Below, piece by piece: positions 19,430 to 30,729 of a stretch of DNA of 64,000 nt. The notes under the pieces are model-generated. The model saw only the letters and a program-made list of their open reading frames with translations, was not told the DNA's origin and searched no databases. Location of the stretch: NCBI GenBank assembly GCA_949358305.1, contig OX442314.1:58847369-58911368 (forward strand), in the 5' to 3' direction. The stretch's first letter is position 1; every line of letters starts with the position of its first letter. The position numbers and the translations under genes were made by a program. This DNA comes from Strigamia acuminata. Its lineage: Eukaryota > Arthropoda > Chilopoda > Geophilomorpha > Linotaeniidae.

Positions 19430-19509
19430 CTGAAAAACGTAAAAAAAAAGAGTCTAACAGTTTGTACAGGTCACAAATTGTATAACTTTAGCAACATTTA
19501 AAAACTTAC

Positions 19510-19589
19510 CTCAACAAAACGGCATTCTATGGGGAATTTTAGTGTGATCACCATCTTGAAATTAAAATTTCCATATGGGAGCCGCAATG
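19510..19589 (-). CDS. DEG/ENaC extracellular exon (80 nt), middle copy, fused to E2 ORF3
   Basis: In the intact locus (35222-35301) this exon follows a TTTTTTTTAG acceptor. Here the acceptor is gone, and the exon is joined, with two extra bases, to the truncated ORF3 of E2. The ORF3 frame reads through the exon until it passes the GTAAGT donor. The translation contains MVITLKFPIECRFVE. Confidence 0.7.
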
Positions 19590-19591
19590 CC

Positions 19592-21564
19592 CGGTGGGCC
19601 CTCAGCAAACGCTGATGGAGGATCAAATCGGTGGTCTGGCGCACCTGGTTGTGTAGCCAAACAAATACCGATTTCCCCTTGTCTCTCTGCGCGAGGATGA
19701 ATTTGCGCGTCGCCGTCGTCATCGACAGCTGAGAGAACTCGTCGCATAATTTCTCATAGTAGTTTGTCGGAGGCTTCGCCGCTTTCGCTGACTTGGCGCT
19801 CTTCGAAACTACCGCCTGCTGGACAGTCTCTTCCCGCGCTTGTTGGGCTGCGGGAGGCGTCAGGCTCTGGCGAGAGGCGGACATCGTTGGCGGCGTCCGG
19901 CACAGCAGGCGTCTCGGCTTACCCGCCGCATTTGATAGGACGGGTGTCTGTGGTGTCGCCGCTGGTGGCATCGGTGGCGGCAGCGGAGGTGGAGTTGGGG
20001 CTCCACGTGAAGCAGTCGAAGAGGCGGCGTCGCTCTCCATCGGCTCTTCACTCGTGACCATCATTGCGCACGGCTGCGTCGATGGTGTCGGCGTCCACGT
20101 GGTAACGGCGTGGCGGAAGGCCATGCTCCGCAACTTGTACCCCTCCCATTCGGGGTTCACCACGTCCCGGGTCAGCTCGAATCGAGTCATCGCCGGGTTG
20201 GGGAGAATGGCGCTCCATTCCCCAACAAGTGCACGAGGTATCTGTACACCTTCTCGGTCTACGACGGACCAGCAGGCCATCGCCTGTCGCCCGACCCCAA
20301 AGAGCGAAGGGGTTAATAGCTGGACCATGATTTCAGTCAAGGCCAGCTGCAGACGACGGCGGTTTACTGGATTGCTGCGGTCGGAATCCTCAGCGAACGC
20401 ACGCGAGTGATGTCGCATCATCGAAATTCCCCACTCGATGAAATGGCGCTGAGTGACGTCGGCGCCCTGCAGAGCAGCGGCGGCGGCTCTCGGGTCCTCC
20501 ATCACGAATGCGAAGGCTACTAGCTCTTCGATCGATGGATTGGCTGCTTCTCGCGCTAGCCTCGCGTTTTCATCACGCTGTTCATACCACATCGCTGTGC
20601 GGTCGTGTCTTGCCGAGCTCGGGTAATATTCTCCGAATCGGGCGTTATGGCATTCCCGCGCAATGCTCTGGTGCACGGGCAACATCACGGAGTCGTCGAC
20701 GGTCGGGTTCGGCGTGACGCTCGAATCCGGTGGCGTCGGCGGCGGCGGAGGCTGCGTCGGCGGCGGCAGCGTCAATGACTGCTGTGCCGGCAACGGTTGC
20801 GACGTCGATGACTGCGTCGGCAACAGCAACGTCAAAGACTGTTGTGCTGGCGGTGGCAGCGTCGCTTGCACTCCAGTCGGCGTGACTTGGAGTGCCGGGA
20901 GCTGGCTTACAGAACTCGTCGGTGGAACGACGGCCGTAAGTGCGTTTTCTACACGCGGTTGCGAATTGACATATTCGCTTAACCACCGTGCCACTTCGTG
21001 TGGAATCACGGTACCATGCTCGACGACGCCCATCTTGCGGGCGAACTGCATCGCGGGGTCGAAACGCGACAATTTCTTGCGTTTCATCTGAGTGATGATC
21101 TCGCGAAGGTCCCGCGTGTCTGGCGCTAGGACGCGACGCTCCCCGGAAGATCTGCCACTCGACTTCGATCGTGCCTCTCTCGCTTCCTTCGCTTCTATTG
21201 CTTTGAGAGCGTGTTCGGGAAGGGGAATTCCCCGCGCCTCGCAGCGAGCGAAATACCGCTCTTTGCAGTCTCGTTTCCGCTGCTCACGGTGAGTCAGCGG
21301 ATGTCTGCCGACACGGGGACGAGAGACTCGCTCTTCGTCGCCCGAAATCCAGACTTCTCGAGTCTCCTTACCGTCTTTCATCTGACGGTTGACAAACACC
21401 CTTGGTCTGGTGTAATTTGCGGAGTCGCGCGGTGGCTGCGCTGACGTTCCCGCTCCATCGTTTACGGTCGAGTGCCTTTCGACGCACTGTTTCTTCGACC
21501 GGCCCGGGGAGCGCGATTTGCTGCCCCCGGTTCCCTTGGAGCGCTTGCGCTTCCTTGGGAAATT
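19592..21564 (-). CDS. ORF3 distal part, E2 (C-terminally truncated)
   Basis: Counterpart of 1591-3563, with the same single TAA upstream (21565-21567). Downstream it is fused in frame to the host DEG/ENaC exon at 19510-19589 and stops a few codons into the following intron, so the chimeric frame is an accident of the duplication. Visible changes include Val to Ala-type and Pro to Leu-type substitutions in the Pro-rich part. Confidence 0.6.
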
Positions 21565-22140
21565 TTATTTGGGGCTGAGAATTCCCAAATAATGTAACTG
21601 CCACATTTCGGCTTGTGACGTGAGAATCCCCATTCTCGGTCGCCACTGTGGCGTAACTTCCCCCTGCCGAATCTGCTCGCACCACAGATGTATATCGGCG
21701 GTGCTCATTCCGTCGTCTTGCAAAATCCGCTCTGCAACCGCCGGCGCAGTGTCGATTAGCTGCTGGCGGTAGTGTTGATACACTTCTTCGCGGGCCTCCT
21801 CGGTCTCGGCCGCTTGCCACGCGAACAACACATGCTCCTCCACTGGCCTGCCGGAGTATTGGCTCGACAGGGCCGGGTGGAAGATCGGAGACTTCGGGTC
21901 ATCGCTGCGAGCGAGCTCTGCAGCAACGACGTCTCGCACCGACTCCGGGAACGCGTCCAGGAGTGTACAGTCGTTAACCCAACGCTTGGCGAGGGCGCGC
22001 GAAAATAATACGCGCAGGCGGTATGGCTTTGCATCTTCGCCAAAGCAGCGGCGCAGAAAATCGGGCAGTACGCCTCGATAAATGCCCGCTCGCACTATGC
22101 ATGCGGGGCTGAGCGCTCCCCACGTGTCTCGGAGCTCCAT
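21565..22140 (-). CDS. ORF3 proximal part, E2
   Basis: Counterpart of 3564-4139, same length and translation, ending at the same TAA. The candidate upstream exon is at 22923-23015. Confidence 0.55.
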   Translation of the reverse strand: MELRDTWGALSPACIVRAGIYRGVLPDFLRRCFGEDAKPYRLRVLFSRALAKRWVNDCTLLDAFPESVRDVVAAELARSDDPKSPIFHPALSSQYSGRPVEEHVLFAWQAAETEEAREEVYQHYRQQLIDTAPAVAERILQDDGMSTADIHLWCEQIRQGEVTPQWRPRMGILTSQAEMWQLHYLGILSPK

Positions 22141-22922
22141 CTGTAATGATGGAAACAAAATAATTAATAAAATCGCCAATAACACGGAGATAAATAGGGG
22201 GTGGGCTCGAGGAACGTCGCTGAAACGTGCCGCCGTTCGTCGAGTCCTATTCCTGTTCATTGATTCGTCCTTGTCAGGAAGAAAGAGTCTTCTTGGCACA
22301 TCTGGCTCACGTCCACTGATAACCACGTGACGGAATCGAGCGTATTACTCCGGAAATTCTCTTCGGATTATTTAATTTAAAGTTAAACTGTAAATTCGTA
22401 TTAAACCAATAAATTCGCGAAATCGTTCGTGAAAATTCCCAAATGACAATTTTTAGAACAAATAAATGCTCTTGTCATAAATAAGTAAATTCATCTAATA
22501 ATAACTCCAAAATTCGGAGTTAAAGTCGAGTTAAAAACGAATCTAAAATAAATTAGTGTCATCGGAAAAATTCGCAAATAAAATAACAAATAAAAATAGA
22601 AAACAACGTTCTATAAATTATTCCAAAATCTATCCAATAAATTATTCCCATTTCTGGAATATAAAAAGAAAGCTCGTTTCCTTTGTCTCGTTCGTGTCAA
22701 TTGTCGTGAGTCATTTTCAAGGAGCGAGGCGACATTAAGTCTGCGATCGCGTCCTTGAAAACAAACAATAAGGAGAAAATACAATCGCTTGCGCGATCGT
22801 GTGTATTAGTATAATAATTATACACTATTTCGAACGCAGAGCGTTCATGTCAAGTATTAGTCAAGTGTATCTTTAATTCAACCGCACGGAGCTAAATCTC
22901 GTGCGGCGATGCCGACTACTAC

Positions 22923-23015
22923 CTGATCGGGTGGAACTACGTTAACGTCCTGGTCCCAATTCTCGTCATGATGCTCGATTTCAAGCATTTCCTCGTCCCC
23001 TCCTTCCTCAGCCAT
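22923..23015 (-). CDS. Candidate first coding exon of ORF3, E2
   Basis: Counterpart of 4922-5014 with the same CAG|GTAGTA donor. The A/T-rich interval 22141-22922 and the stretch 23016-23493 show no other gene. Confidence 0.35.
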
Positions 23016-23493
23016 CGTGAGGATTGCGCGTTCAGTCAGACCACGATAAAAAAACTTAAAACTCCTCGTAAAATGGATCAAAAACTCGGTTACAAATAAA
23101 CTCGATGTGTATCACGTGCGGACGACGATCAGCTGATTTAGCGGAAGTCCGGGTGAAAACGAGGCAATCGTGGTGGGTTCTGGGTAATTTTACTCCAGAA
23201 CCAGGTGTTTATGACTTGTGCGCAGCAGCCCGTGCGCATGTTACGCTACGGGGCTCCTTTGTTTCTACGCCCGTGCGCGATCGCTGCTACGGGGTCTTTT
23301 GCACGCGGTATCCGACCCGTGCCGATAATTTTGCTACGGGTCCCGCGTTTCCACGCCATCTCGTGACGTGAATTCGACCGATATCCGCTTTGTTGGACTT
23401 AGCGAAATTTTCAGAGTCTCGGATTTTGATGGCTAGCGCTGTCGATCGATCAATTTTTTGTTTTTCAGCGTCGCCATCGACTCGTAACGTTTT

Positions 23494-26400
23494 CTACTCC
23501 TTTCCTACGACCTTTCCGTCTTTTATGAACGGATTACTTCTACGAGGCCGCAGGTGATGAGTCGAGACAGGTACGATTTCTTTTATTTTTTTGGTCTGTA
23601 CCTCCTCATGTGTATTTCCTTTTTTATCCGTGTTTTTTGTGTTTGTTTCAGGAGTTTCTCCTGTTTCCCCCCCGACCAAAATTGGATCCGGAACGGATTC
23701 AACTATCTCGTTTACCGGAGGTGGAGGGGCGTCGAAATACTCCTTGTTGTCACTTGGCGGTGCTTTCTCCGACTCGCCAGCGAACATATCGACGATTTGG
23801 CCGTCAGTTTTGGACTTGACTTGGCCTTTGGCCCACATTTCTTGCGGGAATTCCGGAATGTACGGAGTTAACTCTCGTACTTGTATCGATTTGTGCTCGG
23901 TATTGTCCTCGAGCTTACGTAATTTATACGCGTTACCGCCATGCTTGTCGATGATCACATACGGACCATCTCTCTTGTCGGCCAAGCTGGCGGTGATTCC
24001 TCTCGCTGCATTTGAGAGGATGTGTGTGTCCTTCCACACTAAATCATTGATCTCGAAATTCACAAATTTTCTACCGCTTTTATCTTGTAAAATGCGGTCG
24101 CGCATGTTAAAAATGTGCGCCATCATATGCTTGTAAGTGTTGGAGATGGTTTGCTCCAGTTTATACACATACTCATGTGGTTTCTCTGGGTCCACCACAT
24201 TTACCGACTCTGCCACTCGTGGGTCCCAAGGCACTCGTAGCTCCCGGGCGAAGTTGAGGTAGGCCGGAGAAAAATCTCTCGTCCTCGAGACTGTTGTTCG
24301 TATGCTGAACGCGATCTCCCTCAAGTATTCATCCCACCTATTGTGGATGTCCGTGAATATACTTAATGCATATTTGATATCCCTGTTGAGTCGCTCAACG
24401 GGATTTGTTCTGGGATTGTAGGTCGAAGTATGTGACGCCACAATCCCGAATTTCTTACAAAACTTACCCCAAATTTTCGAGATAAATTGGGGTCCGTTAT
24501 CGGATATTATTTTACGTGGAAATCCGTAACGTAACGCTACGTCGTAGATACATTCAACGATTTTTTCTGCTGAAGGTCTAGCGACGGCGTACAACTCGGG
24601 CCAACGAGTCGCCACGTCCATTATTACGATAATGTACGCATTTTTATTTCTCGTAACGGGTTTTGGGCCCATCACATCGACACTTAAACAATCAAAAGGC
24701 GCGTAAGGCCCTAAGAAAATAGTTTCGAATGGTGATTTACTCCTCGGCTTGCACGCTTGACATCGCTGACATTGGTGGACAAAAAGAGCAATATCTTTTT
24801 TCATCCCTGTCCAGTGAAAAAGCTGTGTAGCACGATATAGTGTTCTGCTTACTCCCGCATGACTTGCAAGCGGGTGCCCGTGTAACAACCACAGCACGCG
24901 ACCGATTAAGGAAGCAGGTATTACTACCTTTACTGCGGTGTCCGATTCACTCAAGTCATCTTGGTGATTTGGGTGATGTTTCACCAAAAGGCCGTCATCC
25001 AATAGGTAATCTATGGATTCGTGTGCATAACGACGCTTCTGCCTTCTGGTTAAGTTGGGCGGATATTTTCCTGTCAGCACGAATCTAGCTCTGTCCTGAC
25101 ATTTTTTGTCTAATTTTTGTTGCACAATTATTTCCTCCCTTGTCGGGGGATTGCTTTGCATCTGCTTGCCGACATGAGCGTGGAAGGCGCTTAGAAGCGG
25201 GTCATTTATTCTCCGCTCTAGCTTAAATTCCCTCTTTGCATCTGGGTAATTGTCAGCAGCTGGTTGGTATAACCGCGTCCAGAATCCACAGAATTTTACA
25301 TCTGCCGGAGACGCGGTAGGAATTTCATTCATTTTCCTTAAATCCCAACGATGACAACTCGTCGGGCAGTAAATGATGCGGGAATCATCCTCGCCATCAT
25401 CGTCAGCGTCGATAGGATCTGACACTGGTGCCCGTGATAGAGCGTCAGCCACGACGTTATATTTGCCGGGCTTGTATTGAATGGTCAAGTCGCATGCCAT
25501 CAGTTCTAACTGCCATCTGGCTAGTCGACCGGCTGGCTCCTTTAATTTCATCAGCCATTGTAACGCTTGATGATCTGTATGGACTACAAATTTGGTATAT
25601 TCGAGATAATCTCTGAATTTCCTTATAGCCCACACAACTGCCAAACACTCCAACTCTGTGGCGTTGTAATTTTTTTCAGCGCCTTGGAGTTTGCGACTTA
25701 TAAACATGCACGGCAGGTCTTGTTCGACTCCGTCGCGCACGTGTGTTTGGAGCAATGCTGCTCCCAACCCAACTCTGCTGGCGTCCGTATGTAATATGAA
25801 CGGCCGGTTTAAGTCGGGTAGAGGCATTACGCCGACTTCCGTCAGCATTCTCTTTATCGCATTAAATGCGATGTTGCACTCATTTGACCATACAAATTCG
25901 TTTTCATTCTTCAGGAGGTCGGTAACTGGGGCTGCCACTTCAGCTAGACCCGGTAGCAACCTGCCGAAGAAGTTTATCATTCCCATAAACCGTTGGACAC
26001 CTTTAACGTCCTCGGGTGGTGGGAAACGATTAATCGCATCGATTTTTTCGGGGCCAATAGCTAAACCATTGACTCCAATGCGATAACCCAGGAAGGCAAG
26101 CTCCTTTCGACAGAACTTGCTCTTGCCCGGATGAACGTGTAACCCAGCTTTCGCCAGCCGGGTGAGCACTTGGTCGATGTGCTCAATGTGCTCTTCGAAT
26201 GTTTTAGAGGCAATAACTATGTCATCTAGGTATGCCCACACGAACTGATGCAGGATATCACCCAATACGCTTTCGATTAGTCTCTGAAAGGTACTGGGAG
26301 CATTCACTAAACCAAACGGCATGACGTTGAACATCAACCGTCCAATTGGCGAGTAAAATGCTGTTTTTAGCTTATCCTCTGGCCTCATCTCAACTTGCCA

Positions 26401-27561
26401 GTACCCCTTCGACAGATCCATCGTCGTAACCCAAGAAAAGGGGCTAAGCTCTCTCAAAATGGATTCGATAGACGGCATCTGTATGGGATCTATCTCTGTC
26501 ACCGCGTTTAATGGGCGGTAATCAATGCATAGACGCGGATCCGAGCCCGGGCGCATCACGAGCACAACTCGCGTCGCGTATTCTCCCTGGGCCTCGGAGA
26601 CAATGCCACTGTCTAGCATTTCTTGGCACATTTTTTGCACTATTTCACGTTTTTGCGGGTTCATTCCCTTATACGCAACTCGTATAGGTTTATTATCCGT
26701 CAATTTAATTTCGTGAATAGCCCTATTCGTTCGGCCCGGTTTTTTCGACAGGATCCCCTCATATTTAAGTAGGACCCTTCGTAGGGCTGCCGCTTCGTTT
26801 AATTCTAAAGCGGCGTCGGCGACAAGCGTTTCCACTACATTGTCCCGTTGCAATTCTGCTACGAATGCTTTAAAATCGTAGTCTTGAACGAATTTCTTTA
26901 GGCCTTTCTCCCACTGTGTCTTGTCGGCCGCTTCTTTGATAAGAGCTGGTGGCACGACAATTGCGGGTCTTTCTCTATCATTTCTGATATAATTCCAAGA
27001 TTTCGTTATTGGATTTGGTTGTATCTCCATTGACGCCATGAGGTCCAAACCCAACAGAAAAATTCTGTCGCATGTGGGCAGGACCAGGAAAGGGTGTTGT
27101 TCTACCCCTCCGAGCCACTCCATGGTCAATAATATAACTCCTTTTGGACGCGCCATTCCGTTGGCGGTTTTTAGACGTACATTCTTATTAACGCCTTTTA
27201 TCTTATCGGTGAGACCCAATGATGCTACTATGTCCTCGGAAACGAACGAGCGATCTGCTCCCGAGTCTAATAGTCCCATAATTTTTTCGCGTTCTATTGT
27301 CATGGGCAGCATACATAGGCGGCTGGTGTATTCGACCGCCACGTTGCACATGAAAACACGAAATTCTTCTGTGTCTTCGACTACTTGAGGTAATTCTTCA
27401 AGCAGTAGGTTCGGTTCTTCCGCCTCAGCCTCAGCGTTTGCGGTAATTACCTGCAAAGCGTTGTTGGCCCTGTCTTGAATTTGGGCGTTAGCTATGTCAC
27501 TACCCATTTCTTTGACTGGTGGCGGCTTATCGAACCCTTTGTTAAACCCCTTCTTCTTCAT
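23494..27561 (-). CDS. pol: Ty3/Gypsy Pol polyprotein, E2
   Basis: 1355 codons, intact, with all motifs listed for 5493-9560. The only residue difference I saw is Gly instead of Arg near residue 1039, between the second catalytic Asp and the catalytic Glu of integrase. Expression in this copy would need gag from elsewhere, because the E2 gag is frameshifted. Confidence 0.95.
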   Translation of the reverse strand: MKKKGFNKGFDKPPPVKEMGSDIANAQIQDRANNALQVITANAEAEAEEPNLLLEELPQVVEDTEEFRVFMCNVAVEYTSRLCMLPMTIEREKIMGLLDSGADRSFVSEDIVASLGLTDKIKGVNKNVRLKTANGMARPKGVILLTMEWLGGVEQHPFLVLPTCDRIFLLGLDLMASMEIQPNPITKSWNYIRNDRERPAIVVPPALIKEAADKTQWEKGLKKFVQDYDFKAFVAELQRDNVVETLVADAALELNEAAALRRVLLKYEGILSKKPGRTNRAIHEIKLTDNKPIRVAYKGMNPQKREIVQKMCQEMLDSGIVSEAQGEYATRVVLVMRPGSDPRLCIDYRPLNAVTEIDPIQMPSIESILRELSPFSWVTTMDLSKGYWQVEMRPEDKLKTAFYSPIGRLMFNVMPFGLVNAPSTFQRLIESVLGDILHQFVWAYLDDIVIASKTFEEHIEHIDQVLTRLAKAGLHVHPGKSKFCRKELAFLGYRIGVNGLAIGPEKIDAINRFPPPEDVKGVQRFMGMINFFGRLLPGLAEVAAPVTDLLKNENEFVWSNECNIAFNAIKRMLTEVGVMPLPDLNRPFILHTDASRVGLGAALLQTHVRDGVEQDLPCMFISRKLQGAEKNYNATELECLAVVWAIRKFRDYLEYTKFVVHTDHQALQWLMKLKEPAGRLARWQLELMACDLTIQYKPGKYNVVADALSRAPVSDPIDADDDGEDDSRIIYCPTSCHRWDLRKMNEIPTASPADVKFCGFWTRLYQPAADNYPDAKREFKLERRINDPLLSAFHAHVGKQMQSNPPTREEIIVQQKLDKKCQDRARFVLTGKYPPNLTRRQKRRYAHESIDYLLDDGLLVKHHPNHQDDLSESDTAVKVVIPASLIGRVLWLLHGHPLASHAGVSRTLYRATQLFHWTGMKKDIALFVHQCQRCQACKPRSKSPFETIFLGPYAPFDCLSVDVMGPKPVTRNKNAYIIVIMDVATRWPELYAVARPSAEKIVECIYDVALRYGFPRKIISDNGPQFISKIWGKFCKKFGIVASHTSTYNPRTNPVERLNRDIKYALSIFTDIHNRWDEYLREIAFSIRTTVSRTRDFSPAYLNFARELRVPWDPRVAESVNVVDPEKPHEYVYKLEQTISNTYKHMMAHIFNMRDRILQDKSGRKFVNFEINDLVWKDTHILSNAARGITASLADKRDGPYVIIDKHGGNAYKLRKLEDNTEHKSIQVRELTPYIPEFPQEMWAKGQVKSKTDGQIVDMFAGESEKAPPSDNKEYFDAPPPPVNEIVESVPDPILVGGETGETPETNTKNTDKKGNTHEEVQTKKIKEIVPVSTHHLRPRRSNPFIKDGKVVGKE

Positions 27562-27584
27562 GAATAGCGCAGACGGTCGAGAAG

Positions 27585-29517
27585 TTATTTCTTCGCCGCC
27601 TGCGCTGACTCGTTTTTTGACTCGTTTTTTGCCATGGCGAGTTTAATCTCTGCCATCTGCTTCATTATCGCGTCAAACTTAGCGTCTTCTTTCGCTGTTC
27701 TTGGGCACTCATTGGAATAGTGACCCGGTTGGTTACACTTGAAACAACGAATATTTGATTTGTCTCTTGGGGCTTCAATCGATTTTTTCTTTTCAGGGTC
27801 TGCTTTCGACGGTGGCGTGTAATTTTTCCGAAAATACTTCGGAATTCGGCCGGCATTTGGTTTTAACCTGGCGCGAAATTCTTCTACCGCTCTATCTCGA
27901 TGGATGAGATGTACTAGCGGTCCTTCCTCATCGCAACCCGTTGATAAGGTATCGCGATAGCTTCGTATTTCTTCGTCCGTCGAATAGTCATCTTTTTCTT
28001 CTTTTTCGTCTGATTTTCCGACATTTTGTTCGGCTTCCTCCCCCTCCTTGACCTCCTCCAGTGTCGCTTGCATGGCTGACGCTGTCGGTGCCTTTTTAGG
28101 GGCGGCCAATGGGTTGGATGGCAGCGTGGATGTCAGTTTATTTTTTATTTGTAAACCAACGCTAGCTTCTGCCAGTTCCATTATACCGCTAAGATATTCA
28201 GTAGGGCGCATGATTTTGTCTGTCGCCCCATATCTTTCCGCACTCAACTTGAGACGGTTTGCGGTTGCTGCTTTCTCCGCTTCGGGTAAAGCGGAATAAT
28301 ACCTCTTCTCGATATCTATCGTGTTCTCGAACAGGAAGGCGCTCATCTCCTCGTAGCTACCTCCTGTCGGTGCCCTTTCTTCAAGTAGCACCCTTTGCGA
28401 GTATTCCGACAAACCGCCGAGAAAGAAAAGGTTGAATCCCGTGGCATGAAATTCCATCGGGGCCTTTTCGAACAACAATCTGGCGCGAATGTCGTAATCC
28501 ATTATGGTTTCACCAGGCATCTGGCGAAGACCTCGCATCTTTCGGCTCACCTCCTCGGGTGTCTCGCCGTAGCGCAGGTCGAATCTCATTAAAAAGTCGT
28601 CCCAATTGACGCCTTTCAATCCTTGGTACCACTCACGTGCCGAGCCTGTCATTAGCTCGACGATACCGTGGGTGAGCATGTCTCCTACGGTGGCTTTAGT
28701 GGCAGTCTTAATTCGAATTACTTCGTCAAGGAAGCGATCTCCCGCTTTCCATGACCCGTCGAAACGGTGCTGAATATAAAATTGCCACCTAATATTCCCG
28801 GTAACACTCATGGTGTCACGTTGGGAGACAGCGTATTTTTTCTTTACGCGGTCGCCAGTGCTACGATTACGATCGTTTCGTTTGCTCAGATCGATTCCCT
28901 CGGCTTTTAACGAGCCAAGCAGGGCTCTTCCAAGCTCTCCCATCGTATACTGCCGACCCGTCGAATCGGTAAACGCGCTTTGTCGGGGAAGGTCCTGAAA
29001 CTCCTCCCGTCGGTGGTCGCTATTTTCCGATCGACGTCGTTTCTCTCTATCGCGCGGAGAGTTGGATCTCTTCCGGCGATTACTTGATTTATCTTTTCGT
29101 CTGTCGTCGTTGGACGAGGGGTCGGAGCTGGGGTCGGGAGACGGTGGACGGCGTGGCAGGTCGCGCCGTGAAGAGCTTGACTCTTTCCGGCCCCTACGAC
29201 GGTCGTCACGTTCCCTTTCCCTGCGTTCATCGCGTTCTCTTTCCCTTCGTCTCTCTCCGGAACCTCTCCGAATCGTGATGACTGGGTGCATTCGACTCCA
29301 GTCCATCCGACGACGAATCACTGTTTCCGTAGTGATACTGTTGCTGTCCTCTCTCGCGTTGACGTTCCTCTCGTGACGAGGTGCGGTCTTCGGAATTTTT
29401 TCTCGAAGGTCCGTCGTCTTTGAGGATGGGCACCGGCTGTGGCCAGTCGCTACCCCGCGGGTCGTCGCGTTGTCGGCTCGTATGAGTGTTCTTCGTTACG
29501 ACGCGCGTTGTTCGCAT
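27585..29517 (-). pseudogene. gag: Gag, E2, frameshifted
   Basis: Same protein as 11874-13808, with the CCHC knuckle and stop intact. Near 29265 a CTCTCT tract is two bases shorter than in E1. Translation from the ATG at 29517 therefore runs about 85 codons and then leaves the frame (ORF 29227-29517); the rest of gag is open from about 29270 down to 27585. One substitution turns Gln into Arg at residue 2. Confidence 0.85.
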
Positions 29518-30661
29518 TTATTAATCGGTTGATAGCGTTGTTAGTGTTATCGTCTAACGCCATCATGCGAGGTCGAACGCGTTGTCCGGTTGAAACTTCC
29601 CGTTTGCGTGGAGTGACTGGCACTTCCTTTTTTCGCTCGGGTTCGGGGCTGACCTTCGGCATGCGCTTCGGGTCGCCTTCGACGCTCTCGTCGGACAATT
29701 CGGACGAGCTAACTTCTGGCTTGCTAACGGATTTTGGTTTGTCTCGTTGCAGCCTAGTCATGAAAGCTTGTTCAGCTTCTTGTTGAGAACGGAATGCATA
29801 ACGATGTGCATGTAAGGCTCGATCAACTATTTCGACTTCTTCTGGAGTAGTCGGAACGCGCTGGGATTTGCCGTACTCGAGAGCTCGCGCTTCTCTTTCC
29901 GCCAGCTTCCGCTTTCTCTCGCGGATGGTTTGTCGGGCCTCATTCTCGGCATCCGCTTCGAATTGAGCGGAGTCTACCATTTGTTGAGCGTATGCGTCTT
30001 CAACAACGGTGATTTCTGGGGATAACCTGTGCGCTCTTAAAGCTGCACGTACGATTTGTAATGTTTCGTACACAGTTATTTTCCCCGTTGGCAGAGTGTA
30101 CCGTACACCTTCTGCCTGAGCCAACTGCATCGTGTCAACCAATGTGGCCGAGACGCTGTAAGGCTGGCTCGGAACACGCTCAGTTTTTGACGCATTGGAC
30201 TTGTGTCCTTCGGACCTGACCGAAGCTGGGCGGCTTTGCGTAATTGGCGTGTTTAGTGCCGAATTAGCTGTCGTATTTGAGGCCGTCTTTTGTATCGGAG
30301 ACGCCGCTTTCGGACTGCCCACCTCGGTGTCGTGCGTTAGACGAGGCGATGGGTTACGGGATAAAACCTCGTTTCCGCTCGTCTCGCCGTCACGGTTAGA
30401 ACGCGGCAGTTTGGAGTGAGATTGCTCTTCACCCCGCTCTGTCTCGTCCAATCGCTGCCTCGTCTCGGCGTGAGACGGGTGCGATGTTTCCGATGCGCTT
30501 CTACGATCGGGTTTAGGCTTGCGCCGTTTTTGCCTCGCTTCGTGCGCTGAGGCTTTGGGTAAGGGACCTTCAGATCGCAAGTGATAATCGGCGCCTTTAC
30601 GGCTACCGGCTCTCTTGTTTGCGTCGGAGTCGGAATCCGTTACTCGGATATTGTCTGCCAT
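29450..30661 (-). CDS. ORF1 upstream of gag, E2
   Basis: Counterpart of 13741-14952, 403 codons from an ATG at 30661, overlapping the gag start. One Thr to Met change near the C-terminal third; otherwise the same by eye. Maintained open in both copies. Confidence 0.75.
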   Translation of the reverse strand: MADNIRVTDSDSDANKRAGSRKGADYHLRSEGPLPKASAHEARQKRRKPKPDRRSASETSHPSHAETRQRLDETERGEEQSHSKLPRSNRDGETSGNEVLSRNPSPRLTHDTEVGSPKAASPIQKTASNTTANSALNTPITQSRPASVRSEGHKSNASKTERVPSQPYSVSATLVDTMQLAQAEGVRYTLPTGKITVYETLQIVRAALRAHRLSPEITVVEDAYAQQMVDSAQFEADAENEARQTIRERKRKLAEREARALEYGKSQRVPTTPEEVEIVDRALHAHRYAFRSQQEAEQAFMTRLQRDKPKSVSKPEVSSSELSDESVEGDPKRMPKVSPEPERKKEVPVTPRKREVSTGQRVRPRMMALDDNTNNAINRLINANNARRNEEHSYEPTTRRPAG

Positions 30662-30709
30662 TTTTGGGTATGAAAATGATCTCAAGTTCTATTCGAGTCG
30701 TTTAAATCG

Positions 30710-30727
30710 ATCCCGGACAGGCCCCCA
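30710..30727 (-). promoter_or_regulatory. tRNA-Pro-like primer binding site, E2
   Basis: Identical to 15001-15018. Confidence 0.75.
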
Positions 30728-30729
30728 CG

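Larger units (their letters stand above)
16464..19590 (-). repeat. Block A, middle copy
   Basis: Host DEG/ENaC segment, full length, between E1 and E2; nearly identical to 32175-35302 (offset 15712 over most of its length). It ends at 19590, one base past the 5' edge of a host exon (19510-19589), where the third copy continues with the intron acceptor TTTTTTTTAG. In 16468-17189 I see no gene. Confidence 0.9.

Noticed and set aside
19592-19592. Chimeric retroelement-channel protein at the E2 left joint
   Set aside because: The fused frame runs into an intron donor and stops; no sign of selection, best explained by the duplication breakpoint.
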